NCBI GenBank assembly: GCA_023614405.1
Contig: CM042686.1
Coordinates: 352,664,329 to 352,728,328 of the forward strand
Source: Avena insularis
Taxonomy: Eukaryota; Streptophyta; Magnoliopsida; Poales; Poaceae
Direction: 5' to 3'
Length of the DNA: 64,000 nucleotides
Below, piece after piece: positions 47,166 through 57,524 of this stretch. Below the pieces are notes generated by a model, which was not told where the DNA came from, did not search any database, and saw nothing but the letters and a program-made list of their open reading frames with translations. The translations under genes and the position numbers were made by a program. How positions within the stretch are numbered: position 1 is the first letter of the stretch; every line of letters begins with the position of its first letter.

Positions 47166-49574
47166 TGAAAGGGCATGTATGCCCCCATGTGTGGTTTTGG
47201 TAATTAATGACAATCCCTATGGACTAATGTGCAAATTGAGTTTCACTTGTAGGTTTGTCCATTAGCATCGCTTGGACCATGTGTTGGTTTCAAGGATGAA
47301 AAATAAGAAGCAATGTCCAAGGGCTTTGTGCCTATTGGAATCAAGTAGAAGTAGAAGATCATGTATGTCCTGAAGAAGAAGAAGATGGAGTTCCTCATGG
47401 CTATCTTCAAGACATCATCAAGAATTGAAGTGCAAGCTCAAGATGCGTCATCTCTAGAAGATTTCATGCTTGGAGCTTGCCATCCTCGGCGTTCATGGAA
47501 TGATGAAGACAAGATCGAAGAAGAGGCTTCCCCATGGAGTATGGGGGAGCATGTCTCAAGACTTCATCAAGCAAGTGCAATCAAGAAAGGTGTTCCATCT
47601 TGAAGGTGACAAGGTCGTCTTCATCAAGATCAAATGGGATGCTCAAGGCAAAGGTATGATCTTGATAGGGTTTAGGATAGATAGCCGTACTATCAAGAGG
47701 CGCTCTCGAGTGGGTGACTCGTTCGTATCTTTTAGAGAGAGCTCAAACCTTTGCATACATAGCATCATCTTTCTTGGTTGTTGTTTGGTTCTTGTCCATG
47801 TGAGGATCTAGAGATTGTGGTTGTCTTCATAACAAGCTCTTGTTCATCAAAAACGGATTTCCCTTGCATATCTTATTGCGTTTTTGATCTTGCGGGTTTT
47901 TCTGGCTCCACACCTTGGGAGGTATCTCACATATATATTCATGATATTTTCTCCCTTGGTGATATCCAATATTTCGATTCCACACGTCGTTATCTTTTTT
48001 GGATTCTACACGTCGTTATCTTTCCAACAAAATTGGTTTCATCTCGTTTGGAGTTCAGATGCAAAAGTTATGGCATTTCTGGTTCTGAAGTTTCTCTGAC
48101 CGGAAGTACGGCCGAACGCGGAAGTACCGCTTCGGGCAGAAATGCCACGGTAATTCCGGCCCAACTTCGGTAAACCCATTTTGGTTCAGTATGCTCTCTG
48201 CAGTCTGCGCTATTTGACGGAACTTTGGTCGGAATCTTGGGCGGTTGTACCGAAGCCTAAGTGATAATCTGTGACCCAGCGGTAGTATCGGTGACCCTAC
48301 CGGTTTTGTGTTCGTTTGCACCGTGTTTTTGGACCGTTGGCTAACTGCCACCGGTAGTACCGCCCACCCACCGGTACTACCGGTTGTGCGTGATTCTGTG
48401 GGTAACGTGCAGATCGGGGAGCCCTTTAAAAGGAGCTCCCCTTTCTCCTTCAGCAAAAACTTGCTCTTCTCGGTTTTGGCTTTCTCTCTCCTCCATTGTT
48501 GACCTTGAAGAGCTTGCTCTCTCCCCTTTCCCTCCTATGATTCTTGCATCTTTTTGAGGGATTTGAGAGAGGAGATCTAGATCTACAAGCCCCACCAAGC
48601 AAAATCCCTTCTTTGTGAAGGAATCCTTGGGATCTAGATCTTGGAGAGTTTTGTGTTCTCCTCTTGTGTTCTTCCTCCCTTATTCCCCCAATAGCTTTTG
48701 TAGATTTGGTGGAATTTGAGAGTGAAGGACTTGCCTCTTGCATTTGGTGCATAGATTTGAGTTCTCCTCGGAGATTCGGTGAGTTCAATCCCTTGGGATT
48801 GATTCTCTTAGGTTCTTGGAACCCTAGACGGTTGTGTGATTGGATAGTTGAACTTTTGTGGTCTTGTAGCCTTTTGTGGCCTTGTTGCCTTTTGTGGCTT
48901 TGTAGCCTTTGTGGCATTGTTCTTGGGGCTCCAATTGAGTTGTGGAGGTTCCCCAAGCTTGTTGGCCTTTTGTGGCATTGTGGAGCCTTTGTGGCATTTC
49001 TTGGGAGCCCTCCAATTGAGTTGTGGAGATTGCCCCAAGCCTTGTACGGGTTCGGTGACCGCCCTCAAGTGTCCCATAGTGGAACGTGAGTAGGCCTTTG
49101 TGGCGAGCTCACGGGAGAATAGGGTGAGCCTTTTGTGGCGTCGGTGAGTTGCGTGGCTTCGCATCCTTGGTGAGGCCTTGTGTGGCGTTGGGTGAGCATC
49201 GAGCCACCACACCTCGAGGTGAGCCATTTGTGGCGTTCGAAGTACATTGCGCCCCCGCACCTCTCGAACAGAGACATAGCTTCTTTGGAAGTGAACTTCG
49301 GGAAACAAATCACCGTCTCCGCATCCATCGGTTATCTCTCAACCGAGCCCTTTACCTATGCAATTTACATTGTGATAGCCTTCGTGCTTGAAGTACATCT
49401 TGCTATCACCTTGTTGCTTGTCTTGCTTAGCATAGGTTGTTGGTGTACTTAGTGAAACTAGTGTATATAGGTTTTGGCTCGATATATTAAACGTTAAGTT
49501 TTATTCCACATTTATTAGAGCCTAAACCGTATTATTTTTAAAACGCCTATTCACCCCCCTCTAGGCGACGTCCA
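47166..49574 (+). repeat. 3' LTR of the SIRE/Maximus-like element, right end truncated
   Basis: It matches the 5' LTR over its length with few substitutions. It differs by short losses in the CCGG-rich region (48095-48370) and by absence of the terminal ATTTCCCTTTCA-type end. Confidence 0.85.
48425..48433 (+). promoter_or_regulatory. TATA-like core promoter of the 3' LTR
   Basis: TTTAAAAGG, the same as at 40000-40008. Confidence 0.45.
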
Positions 49575-49931
49575 AAAAACACAGATCTCATCTGTATTCC
49601 GGACATAGATTTCGTCATCGGATAAAACAATTTTACCCAAATCCGATCTGGACTCCGATTCGACCAAACTCTTTGATCTTCGATCACCGCATCTGGGTTT
49701 ACGTGTCACAGTCTACACCGATGGCGGAAGCCGACCGGTAGGGGTATGTCGTTCCACGACCTTAGCAGTTAGATCACGGAAACCAGATCATCCATTCGCC
49801 GAGTACAGTTGATCCAATCAACTTCGTACAAAACCGATCTATCTCATAGATCGACCACCAAAACTGCAATTAGATCCAATCTAACGCCAACCGCATATCA
49901 CATATGCACGATCTCGAGCCTAAAACCAGAA

Positions 49932-49949
49932 GCTAACACTCTGATACCA
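49932..49949 (-). promoter_or_regulatory. Primer binding site, initiator tRNA-Met type
   Basis: The minus strand reads TGGTATCAGAGTGTTAGC, four bases from the LTR end. Confidence 0.85.
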
Positions 49950-49953
49950 CTAT

Positions 49954-51224
49954 TGGGCCATACAGAGAAAAACCAAACTTTTTCCTACGTGGTGATCCCA
50001 AGATCTAGCTGAGGTAGTAGGCCACGAGAATTACCACTAGATGTGCGGTTGCGGAATCGATGAAGTGCTGAACGTACAACACCTCCGCCAGTATCCACAC
50101 GTACGAGGAGGAGCGCTGGTGATGGACTGCTAGGTCCGGTACGGCGGCGACATGACTGGACTAGAGCTAGGGTTTCCAACACACGGAGTGTCCTAACTGT
50201 GGGCTCTAAGCACCTGCTCCCCAGCTTATATAGGGAGTGAAAGTGGGCTCCACTCACTTGTGGCCCATTCACTAAAAGGCCTATATTAGTCACTGTGAGT
50301 CCAACTCACTGACTCTGCCTGTTTCCTTTTTGGGTCCAACCCAAATATGCTCCCGCTCTTAAGTGTGTGACCCGATAGGCTCATGGTGACCCGGACACGA
50401 TCCGAGTCTCACTCGTGACCGATTAGTTGGTAGCGGCTCCTAGCAGAACGTGCCAACTCCCAAGTACCGAAGAGTCATGATGACATACCTTCCAATGTGA
50501 CTTTCGTCTGAGTCCCTTTTGCCTCACGATATACCTCGTCGGACTATAGGCGAATGATCGTCATCCCTTAAATAGTCCGACTCTCTTTCTCAATCCGAGA
50601 TAAGTGATTCATCCGACTAACTCTTAGTCGGTTGCCTCGGTTAACACTTAACCGATTCACGCATGGCCATGCTTTCCGAATCATATCTTCCGAGAGGGCC
50701 GAGAGAATATCTCTCTAGACGGAGGGGCAAAATCCCATCTCGGTTATTCACATCATGCAGCTTGATTCTCAGGCGACCCGAACTCCGCCTTTATAACCGC
50801 CTAGTGACGGAACAACGTTTGACAGAACCTAAGTCGATGATCCTCAACTCGGATTGTGCAATAACCTCAGGTGTAAGGATTACATTGACTGAGATATACA
50901 AATGACGACTTACTCGTTGTATCTCAATATGGGTCAGTCCGACTCGCTAAACTCTTTAGCCGAATCCGTGTAAGTCGGAATAGCATCTCTATGCCCATGA
51001 CAAGTGGAACCGAGTCATCAGCCGACTTTCACATTAGTCTAAGTTGTGTGTCCCGCACAACCTCAATGACCAAGGACAATCGGTATAAACAACATGAATA
51101 TATAGTTCCACAATCGAATCACATATTCAATGATATATATCAGTAGTTCATACATGGACAATAACTTTATGAATACATTGGAAATAACATCATACATGAT
51201 TGCCTCTGGGGCATATTCCCAACA
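49954..51224 (-). repeat. 5' LTR of the second Angela-like element (1271 bp)
   Basis: On the minus strand it starts TGTTGGGAATATGCCCCAGA, the classic Angela LTR beginning, and ends GGCCCA. A TATA element (CTATATAAGC) lies at 50224-50233. Its leader abuts the PBS. The sequence is clearly different from the 1.69-kb LTRs of the outer element. Confidence 0.85.
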
Positions 51225-53674
51225 GCATTATGTCCAATAGGTTAGTCGTTCGTTCTTCTTTGACATATGAGCGAGGTTTTAATTATCTCTAGGAAAGTTT
51301 CACAAGTGTCAATTGATCAAAATCAAAATACTACAAAAAATCCATTAACATGGAGTTTTCTTCTTGTTTTCTTTTCAATATAATTTAAACAGCGATGTCA
51401 CTCAAAAGTGATATTCCAATCATTCGTCTTGCGATTTTTTAGCATTAGTGTTAATGGATGTGATTTATCCAACTAGATTTGTAAAATTTCATCCATCATA
51501 TATGGAATGCGGTAATTTAAATAACCATTATACTCATAATACCGGAAAAAAATAACAATTATTAATACAAATCTTGAAGGAAAGATTTGATGTCAACAAG
51601 AAAGACAATAACACTTTATTTGTTTTTTATGAACATCATCACATAGTTTTTTGCTAGTTACTTAGGCCATTACAGTTCATGAATTGTGTTGTCCTGTATG
51701 ACACTTCATACCAACAAATTTGGTATCCAATACCCAAGAACCACATTGTTTAACAAGCAAAGAATACAACCATAACGTGTATATCATCTATATACCTAAG
51801 CTTGACTTTTTGAGTCTTTTTCCTTTCTGCCAAATATTTACCAGATTCTCTTTCAGCATTACCATTCCTTTTTAAAAGAATGTATCAACATCAATAATGG
51901 TGCCATACATATGGCACATAGTCCAAATCATGTATAGTCAAATACTAATACCTTTGGACTTGCACTTTGAAGTTGATCACCATCATCAAATGTTTGGCGT
52001 TCTTTCAAATTTCATTCCTTTTAGTAATCTTTTTAATGTAGTAAACATTTTACCTACATATTTTATCCATCCTTATCATGAAAACTTTCATGATCAAGCT
52101 ACTATAGCTTATAAAGGTGAATCATGAATATAATGTTAGTTCCCAAAACCTTTTTGGGAGATCAGGACGCCTAGCATCTCCAACCTTCACAAATTCTCAT
52201 ACTATATGAGAACATGTATCTTACTAAAATTATATTCTATCGTATTGAAACCAAACGTTGTTTTAGGTATCGCAATATCTTTCATGCGTGATGGTTACTG
52301 AAAAAATTCTTTCAGCTCCTAGATAACCTTCATACTGAAACAACATTCAAATATCAAAGATCATGGAGGCAAGCATGATACTTGGATACTAACGTTGGAA
52401 CTGTTACTCTCGATTCAATACTACTTATTGAATTTCATGGAGTATGTGAGGTTTTGCTGAAAGTTTGCAATAGTACTTTAAACTTTAGATTGACACTCAT
52501 AAAACAATACGATACCATTTCATAAAGTAAAAATTCCAGAATCATATAGTTATATTATCTCAATTATAGCTAAACAAAAGGTAGTAAACGGATGCAAGTG
52601 ACTACAATGAATTATGAAAATTCACTTTGATTCAGTTTATGATAAATTGAGTTCAACCTTAATCATATTACTATGTGAATTCCTACTCGAAAACGACATC
52701 CCTCTAGTCATTTTTAGTGTTACATGAACCAAATTTACTACGCCACGATCGATCATCACGAGTGGTAGCATAGCGCCAATGGCGATCATCGTATGGGCAT
52801 CATATCATCCATATGACTCATGCTTTACCTTTCAGTTCATGTTCCAAGACCATGTCTATACATGCTAGGCTCGCCAAGTAATGACCTTAGTACTCACGTG
52901 TGTAAAACTGTCTTACACCCGTTGTATGCGAACATAGAGTCTATCACACCTGATCATCACGTGGTGCTTCGAAACGACGAACTTTCTTAATGGTGCATAC
53001 TAAGGAAGAACATATTATTATCTTGATATTTAGTAGGAGGGATCATCTTATAATGCTATCACCAAGTTCTAAGCTAGACATAAGAATAAATAAGATGCAA
53101 ACAAACATCATATGTAAAAGTGATATGATATGGTTCTTGCACTGATCACTATCTTGTGTATCATGGTATGATCACAATCATTCCATTTTTGTAGCGCCAA
53201 GGTCTATGGCGCTCCCACTTTGTTATAATTCCCGAGATTATCTCACCATATTAAAATTATAATATCTACCATACCATGACACAAGCCTAGCAAAAATAAA
53301 ACTAGACCCTTGTAATTTATCTTTTGCATATTTTACGTGGCTTTGGGCTTTCGAAGATAAAATCAATCTTACCTACGAACATGGAACCACAACGATGATA
53401 ATCAAATTACCAGGAACCCGTTGTAAATCAGATATCAACTATAGTTGGAGAAACATACACCCGCTAGCCACTTATGCAAAACTAGTTGCATGTCAACCAA
53501 GGAATATGTCTCATGTGCGAGGACATGTAAAGTTTGTCCGGGCTGCTTCATCCCACTATACCGCTAATATCAAAAATACATGAAGGATGCAATAACAAGA
53601 TAATCAGCTCCCACATATTCATATGTGTTCTAACTGTATAAATCATCTAGGCATAGACATGGTTCTAACACCAC
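51225..53674 (-). other. 5' interior of the outer Angela-like element, no coding domain seen
   Basis: AT-rich sequence with only short frames; I could not read gag or pol on either strand. Next to the right LTR the minus strand has TGGTGTTAGAACCATGTC (53656-53673), which is the TGGTATCAGAGCC primer site with several transitions. Confidence 0.55.
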
Positions 53675-55367
53675 TGATGGGGTTCGTTGCATAGAAAACA
53701 AAAATTACTATGGTTTGCAACTGCCAAGATCGAATCTTGGCGATACTTGTAACAGTTTCATATGGACTCACCCTCGAAGACCGTAAAGCGGGATAACATT
53801 CCTGTAAACAAACGTGTCTGTTGTAGAGTGTACACGACCATCTTCAAGGATGTGCAGACGATCAGCACTACAAGAGGGCATCGCCTCCATAATCGGTCAG
53901 GCATACGGTGTGCCGACAACTCCTGTCCCTTGCTCCATGTTAGACAGCGGAAGTAGTGGATCCCCGGTAACTCCACCAACACTATGACATGGTGGTGATG
54001 GTGGTAGAGAAAATCTTGAGAAGGGCATCACCTAAGCACCTCGCTCGTGGCAATGGACAGGGCTAGGAGGGGAGGAAGATGCCAACCAAAGGGCATATGA
54101 GAGGAATGGTGAATGTGTGAGATGAGAGGAGGAGGAGGGAGCCTTTTATAGCTGAGGGGGGCAGCTCAAGTGGCCTTGGCGCACCAGCCATGGTGGTGCT
54201 CCCACCTCTCCCCCATTTAGGTGGGTGGACGCTCCAATCACATAATTCACCTCCACTCATCCTTCATTAAATTCCCACCCAAGAAATCAATGGTCTTTCC
54301 ATTAAAGCACTTTAATTCACTTGGTTTAATGCAACTCAAATTTAATGAATGTTTCATTTAATGAGTACTTCATTCAATGAACACTTCATTTAATGAACAC
54401 ATTAACATTTTATTCCCTTTCTTTGTTTTGATACACCAAAACTATTTCAGCAAATTCGACAAAACAAATTCCTGCGATGTCCATTATCTTATCCCGAGTT
54501 CCCTATCCACTCAATTGCATCGACTAAACTTAAGTGTGTCTATGCGTTCGAGAACTATGTAGACATGATCGAGACTTTGTTCGATCAATAATCATTAGCG
54601 GGACCTAGAGATCCATAATGACTCCCACTAGTTCCACGAAAATCCAATGATCGTTTGAACCTTTTTTGCTGTAATCAAATTCCTTATGTCTCATGATATT
54701 TTACTTGTCCAAGATCCTATCATTTGGTATCATCCATACCTAGTTCAATCTCATTACCAACAAGTACTCTTTTTCTCGTTCCTGTGATATAGCATTCTAG
54801 TGATCAAATCATTTGCTTCCAAGCTATGTCAATGTGATATCACTGAAAGGGCCCCGAGTATATCTCTCTATCATATGGATGGACAAATCCCACTCTTGAT
54901 CCACGAATCTCATCTAACACTTTCCAAGTACCTGACGACACCTTTATAATCACCCCTTTACAATGTGACGTTTGATGGAATCAAAGGACCTTTCTGGTGA
55001 AAGTGATTGACGTGATCTCATGGTCTAAGGACATTGAGTTACGATGAATGTGATAGCAATATAAACATGAGGACATGATCGTATTGCTACATCTACTTCA
55101 GGTGACTGTTCATCATATCATTCTCCAATGATATGCCCATGTTATTAACAACATCCAATGTTCATGATCAGGACACTTGTGATCATAAGTTAATCAACAA
55201 GCTAGTATTAAGAGAGGAATTACTAGGAAGCTTTTTTCTGTTTATAAATCACACTTGTATTAATGTATCCCATTAATACAATGATAGCATGAAAAATAAA
55301 CATTTATCATAAACATGGAATAAGATAATAACCACTTTATTATTGCCTCTCGGGTATATTACTTTTA
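53675..55367 (-). repeat. 5' LTR of the outer Angela-like element (1693 bp)
   Basis: Uninterrupted partner of the left LTR. It preserves the empty sites of the hAT-like element and the solo LTR. A TATA element (TATAAAAGG, minus) lies at 54142-54150. The right end reads TTTTA where the partner has TTTCA. Confidence 0.85.
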
Positions 55368-55830
55368 GAGTTTGGCTCAGATTAGCTGATATCTCGAGGA
55401 GGAGCCGAACTCGACTGTTTTCTTTTTTTAATTTCAAGGTCCTTTGTGCTGAGTGTATGGACCTAGATGTAATTTTACATTTTTAGGTCCTTGATGTAAA
55501 ATGTACTCCCACCGACCTTGTAAAATACTAGAGGAGTAAAAGTAAATGTAAAATGTACTCCCATCGCCCTTGAGATAGTATTGTGCACGGCTTTCTCTTG
55601 CATCTAATGGTTGTAATGCAAAATGACATGCATTAGTATGGATAACTTTTGAAAAACTTTCTTATGGCATACCATGTATGGACACCCTTGGGTTTCTAGA
55701 CAAATTGGCCATCATGCTTATGTGATAATATGCCCATATTCGGCATGTAGGAATCCAGGAATTTGCACGCCGGTAAATTTGGTCATGTTTCAAAAACAAT
55801 CAAAGATAATAACGAAAGAACAAAAAAAGA
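55368..55830 (+). repeat. Satellite resumes: C-type tail plus array-edge block
   Basis: The monomer split at 32316 continues here (GAGTTTGGCTCAGATTAGCT). A diverged edge block follows: tgtaaaatgtactcccatcg, attgtgcacggctttctc, aaaatgacatgcatt, cttatggcataccatgta and cccatattcggcatgtag. The same succession occurs at 59615-59945. Confidence 0.8.
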
Positions 55831-56746
55831 GTTGCGCATGGCATGATTTTGCGTGTACTACTTGCCATGAAAGATGATAAACATGGTTTCTGGCAACTTT
55901 TCAATATTCTTGGGTTTGAAGCTGGACCAGACGTCCAAGATCATAGCCATAATCCACATCATAGTTTGTGGTGATGTTCCCATATTTGGGAGTAGATGGG
56001 TGGATTTTGGCATTATAAACAATATTGCCTACTAGGAGTTTCCCCTATTAAAAAAATTAGGAGCCAGAAGGGACTATAAGCATAGAGGAGGCAGCGCGAG
56101 AGCAGCAAAAAGGAGGATTTTAAGGTGGTGCGATGTAAGAGAAAAGCTATGATGGGTTCCCGACATGAGGTATAGGGTTTAGTGAGTAGAGTAAATTTCA
56201 GGACCTTTACAATATATATGCACATAAAACAAATTGTGTTTTCTCTCTGCTTCACTCCCTCATCACCACCCACACCCCGGCCAACTGATCTCTCTCTCTC
56301 TCATACACAACATGGCGATGTGCACGTGCGTCGACCTGCCTTGTGTTGGCGCCTCCATGTCTGTGTATGGCGTGTTCGTCAACTGCATTGGTGGGAACCA
56401 TTTTGGTCCTTGGCAGCAAAAAGTATTACAACTACAGTAGAGTAGCAATTCAAATTTTCCTGGTGATAATATTTTCACTTCCTTCACAAACATACGGGGG
56501 GAGGATATTCATAAGATCGCCATTCACAGTATTACTACTACTTAAGTATGGTACAAGGGATTGGTTGATACTACGTCCCATCATATTGGATGCCCACCAT
56601 TATGATCTAGCCAGCTTTCCTACTCTGCACTAGTCCACCTCCATACATTCCATTTCACACCCTGGGAAGAGGAAGAACGAAGCACACCCGCAGCAAGCTA
56701 GTTCGAAAGTGAGTAGCGCTCCTTTTTTACCGTGAAGCAAGTACTA
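55831..56746. other. Edge-derived satellite fragment and unrecognised DNA
   Basis: 55905-56045 is a strongly diverged monomer (attcttgggtttgaagctgg, cccatatttgggag). It has an inverted relative at 13548-13671 and a direct one near 57288-57375. From about 56050 to 56746 I recognise nothing. Confidence 0.5.
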
Positions 56747-56982
56747 CTCCCTCCTTCCCAAATTAGGACGCGCATTATTTTTGGTCTAAGTCAAATTTAA
56801 TAAACTTTAACTCAGTATACGACATCAACTCAATGTTATTAGAATCATCATGAACTATATTTTCATATTATATGCATTTGTCATTAGAAAAGTCAGTATG
56901 TTTTTACATATAGTTGGTCGAACTTTATAAAATATTGACTTTGACCAAACCTAATATGCATCCTAATTTGGGAAAGAGGAAG
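56747..56982. mobile_element. Stowaway-type (Tc1/mariner) MITE, 236 bp
   Basis: It begins CTCCCTCCTTCCCAAATTAG after TA and ends CCTAATTTGGGAAAGAGGAAG before TA. These are the TIRs and TA target duplication of grass Stowaway elements; the right TIR is slightly eroded. The AT-rich interior (gactttgaccaaac, aaagtcaa) is typical. No coding capacity. Confidence 0.85.
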
Positions 56983-57200
56983 TAATATGAAGGGTATGGC
57001 TCGATCAGCTGCTCTCTTGAGAAGGAGCTGTACCGAACTATTTTCATTGCTTAATTTTATTGTGATTTGTGCTAAATGTATGGACCTTAATGTAATTTTC
57101 CATTTTTTAGGTCCTTGATGTAAAATGTACTCCCATCGTCTGTGTAAAATTTTAACTAGAGGAGTACAAATAAATGAGCTAGATTGCTCTTCAATTTTTC
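56983..57200 (+). repeat. Partial satellite monomer beside the MITE
   Basis: It contains tatgaagggtatggctcgat, then ccttgatgtaaaatgtactc, and ends in the tttaactagaggagta variant also seen near 55535 and 59662. Confidence 0.75.
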
Positions 57201-57524
57201 CAAAAATCTTTCGAAGCTTACTAGGAATTTAGTATAGCAAAACCACAGAGAGTTGTGAAAAATTCAAGTTCTTAGCTGAAAGAACTTGGCATGGTGGTGT
57301 TCGCATATTTGGTACATGGGTGCTTTGATCTTGGCATGGTGAACGGTAACACTACTAATGGGAGTTTCCAACTTATAAGAACAAAAAAAATTCAATTTTC
57401 AAAGTGCGGAAATGTTTTTTCTATAAAGCAAGCACGAAGAAAAATGGCTCGGAATGCCACAACCCTAGTTTTCACACAAAATGTGGACCATGATTCACTT
57501 ACAATTAATTACCAACATAAACAT
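57201..57524 (+). repeat. Second left-edge-like block, strongly diverged
   Basis: 57288-57375 (ggtggtgttcgcatatttgg, tgaacggtaacactactaat) follows the same order as 55966-56045. The remainder up to 57524 is not assignable. Confidence 0.4.

Larger units (their letters stand above)
38715..49574 (+). mobile_element. SIRE/Maximus-like Ty1/copia element, gag-only, non-autonomous
   Basis: Two long LTRs (38715-41157 and 47166-49574) are highly similar and begin TGAAAGGGCATGTATGCCCC. In order the interior has a PBS (TGGTATCAGAGC), a gag frame, then 3.5 kb of T-rich non-coding DNA with stem-loops, and a purine tract (ggcggagat) before the right LTR. Protease, integrase, reverse transcriptase and RNase H are absent, so it depended on a helper. 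The right LTR lacks the last 11 bases present in the left one (after the shared gacgtcca), so no target duplication remains. Confidence 0.85.
49575..51224 (-). mobile_element. Remnant of a second Angela-like copia element (LTR, PBS and leader)
   Basis: The LTR (49954-51224) is followed, on the minus strand, by a PBS and about 360 bp of untranslated leader that stops at the truncated end of the SIRE/Maximus-like element. Gag, pol and the other LTR are missing. Confidence 0.8.
32316..55367 (-). mobile_element. Outer Angela-like Ty1/copia element, non-coding interior, with nested insertions
   Basis: Two diverged LTRs of about 1.69 kb bound it (32316-38477 including insertions, and 53675-55367). 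The flanking satellite is duplicated as GAGTT at 32311-32315 and 55368-55372. On the minus strand the LTR begins TGAAAGGAATATGCCCGAGA, like grass Angela/BARE LTRs. A polypurine tract sits next to the left LTR and a decayed tRNA-Met site next to the right one, so the element points left. No gag or pol is recognisable in its own interior (38478-38714 and 51225-53674), so it was non-autonomous or has lost its genes. Confidence 0.85.
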
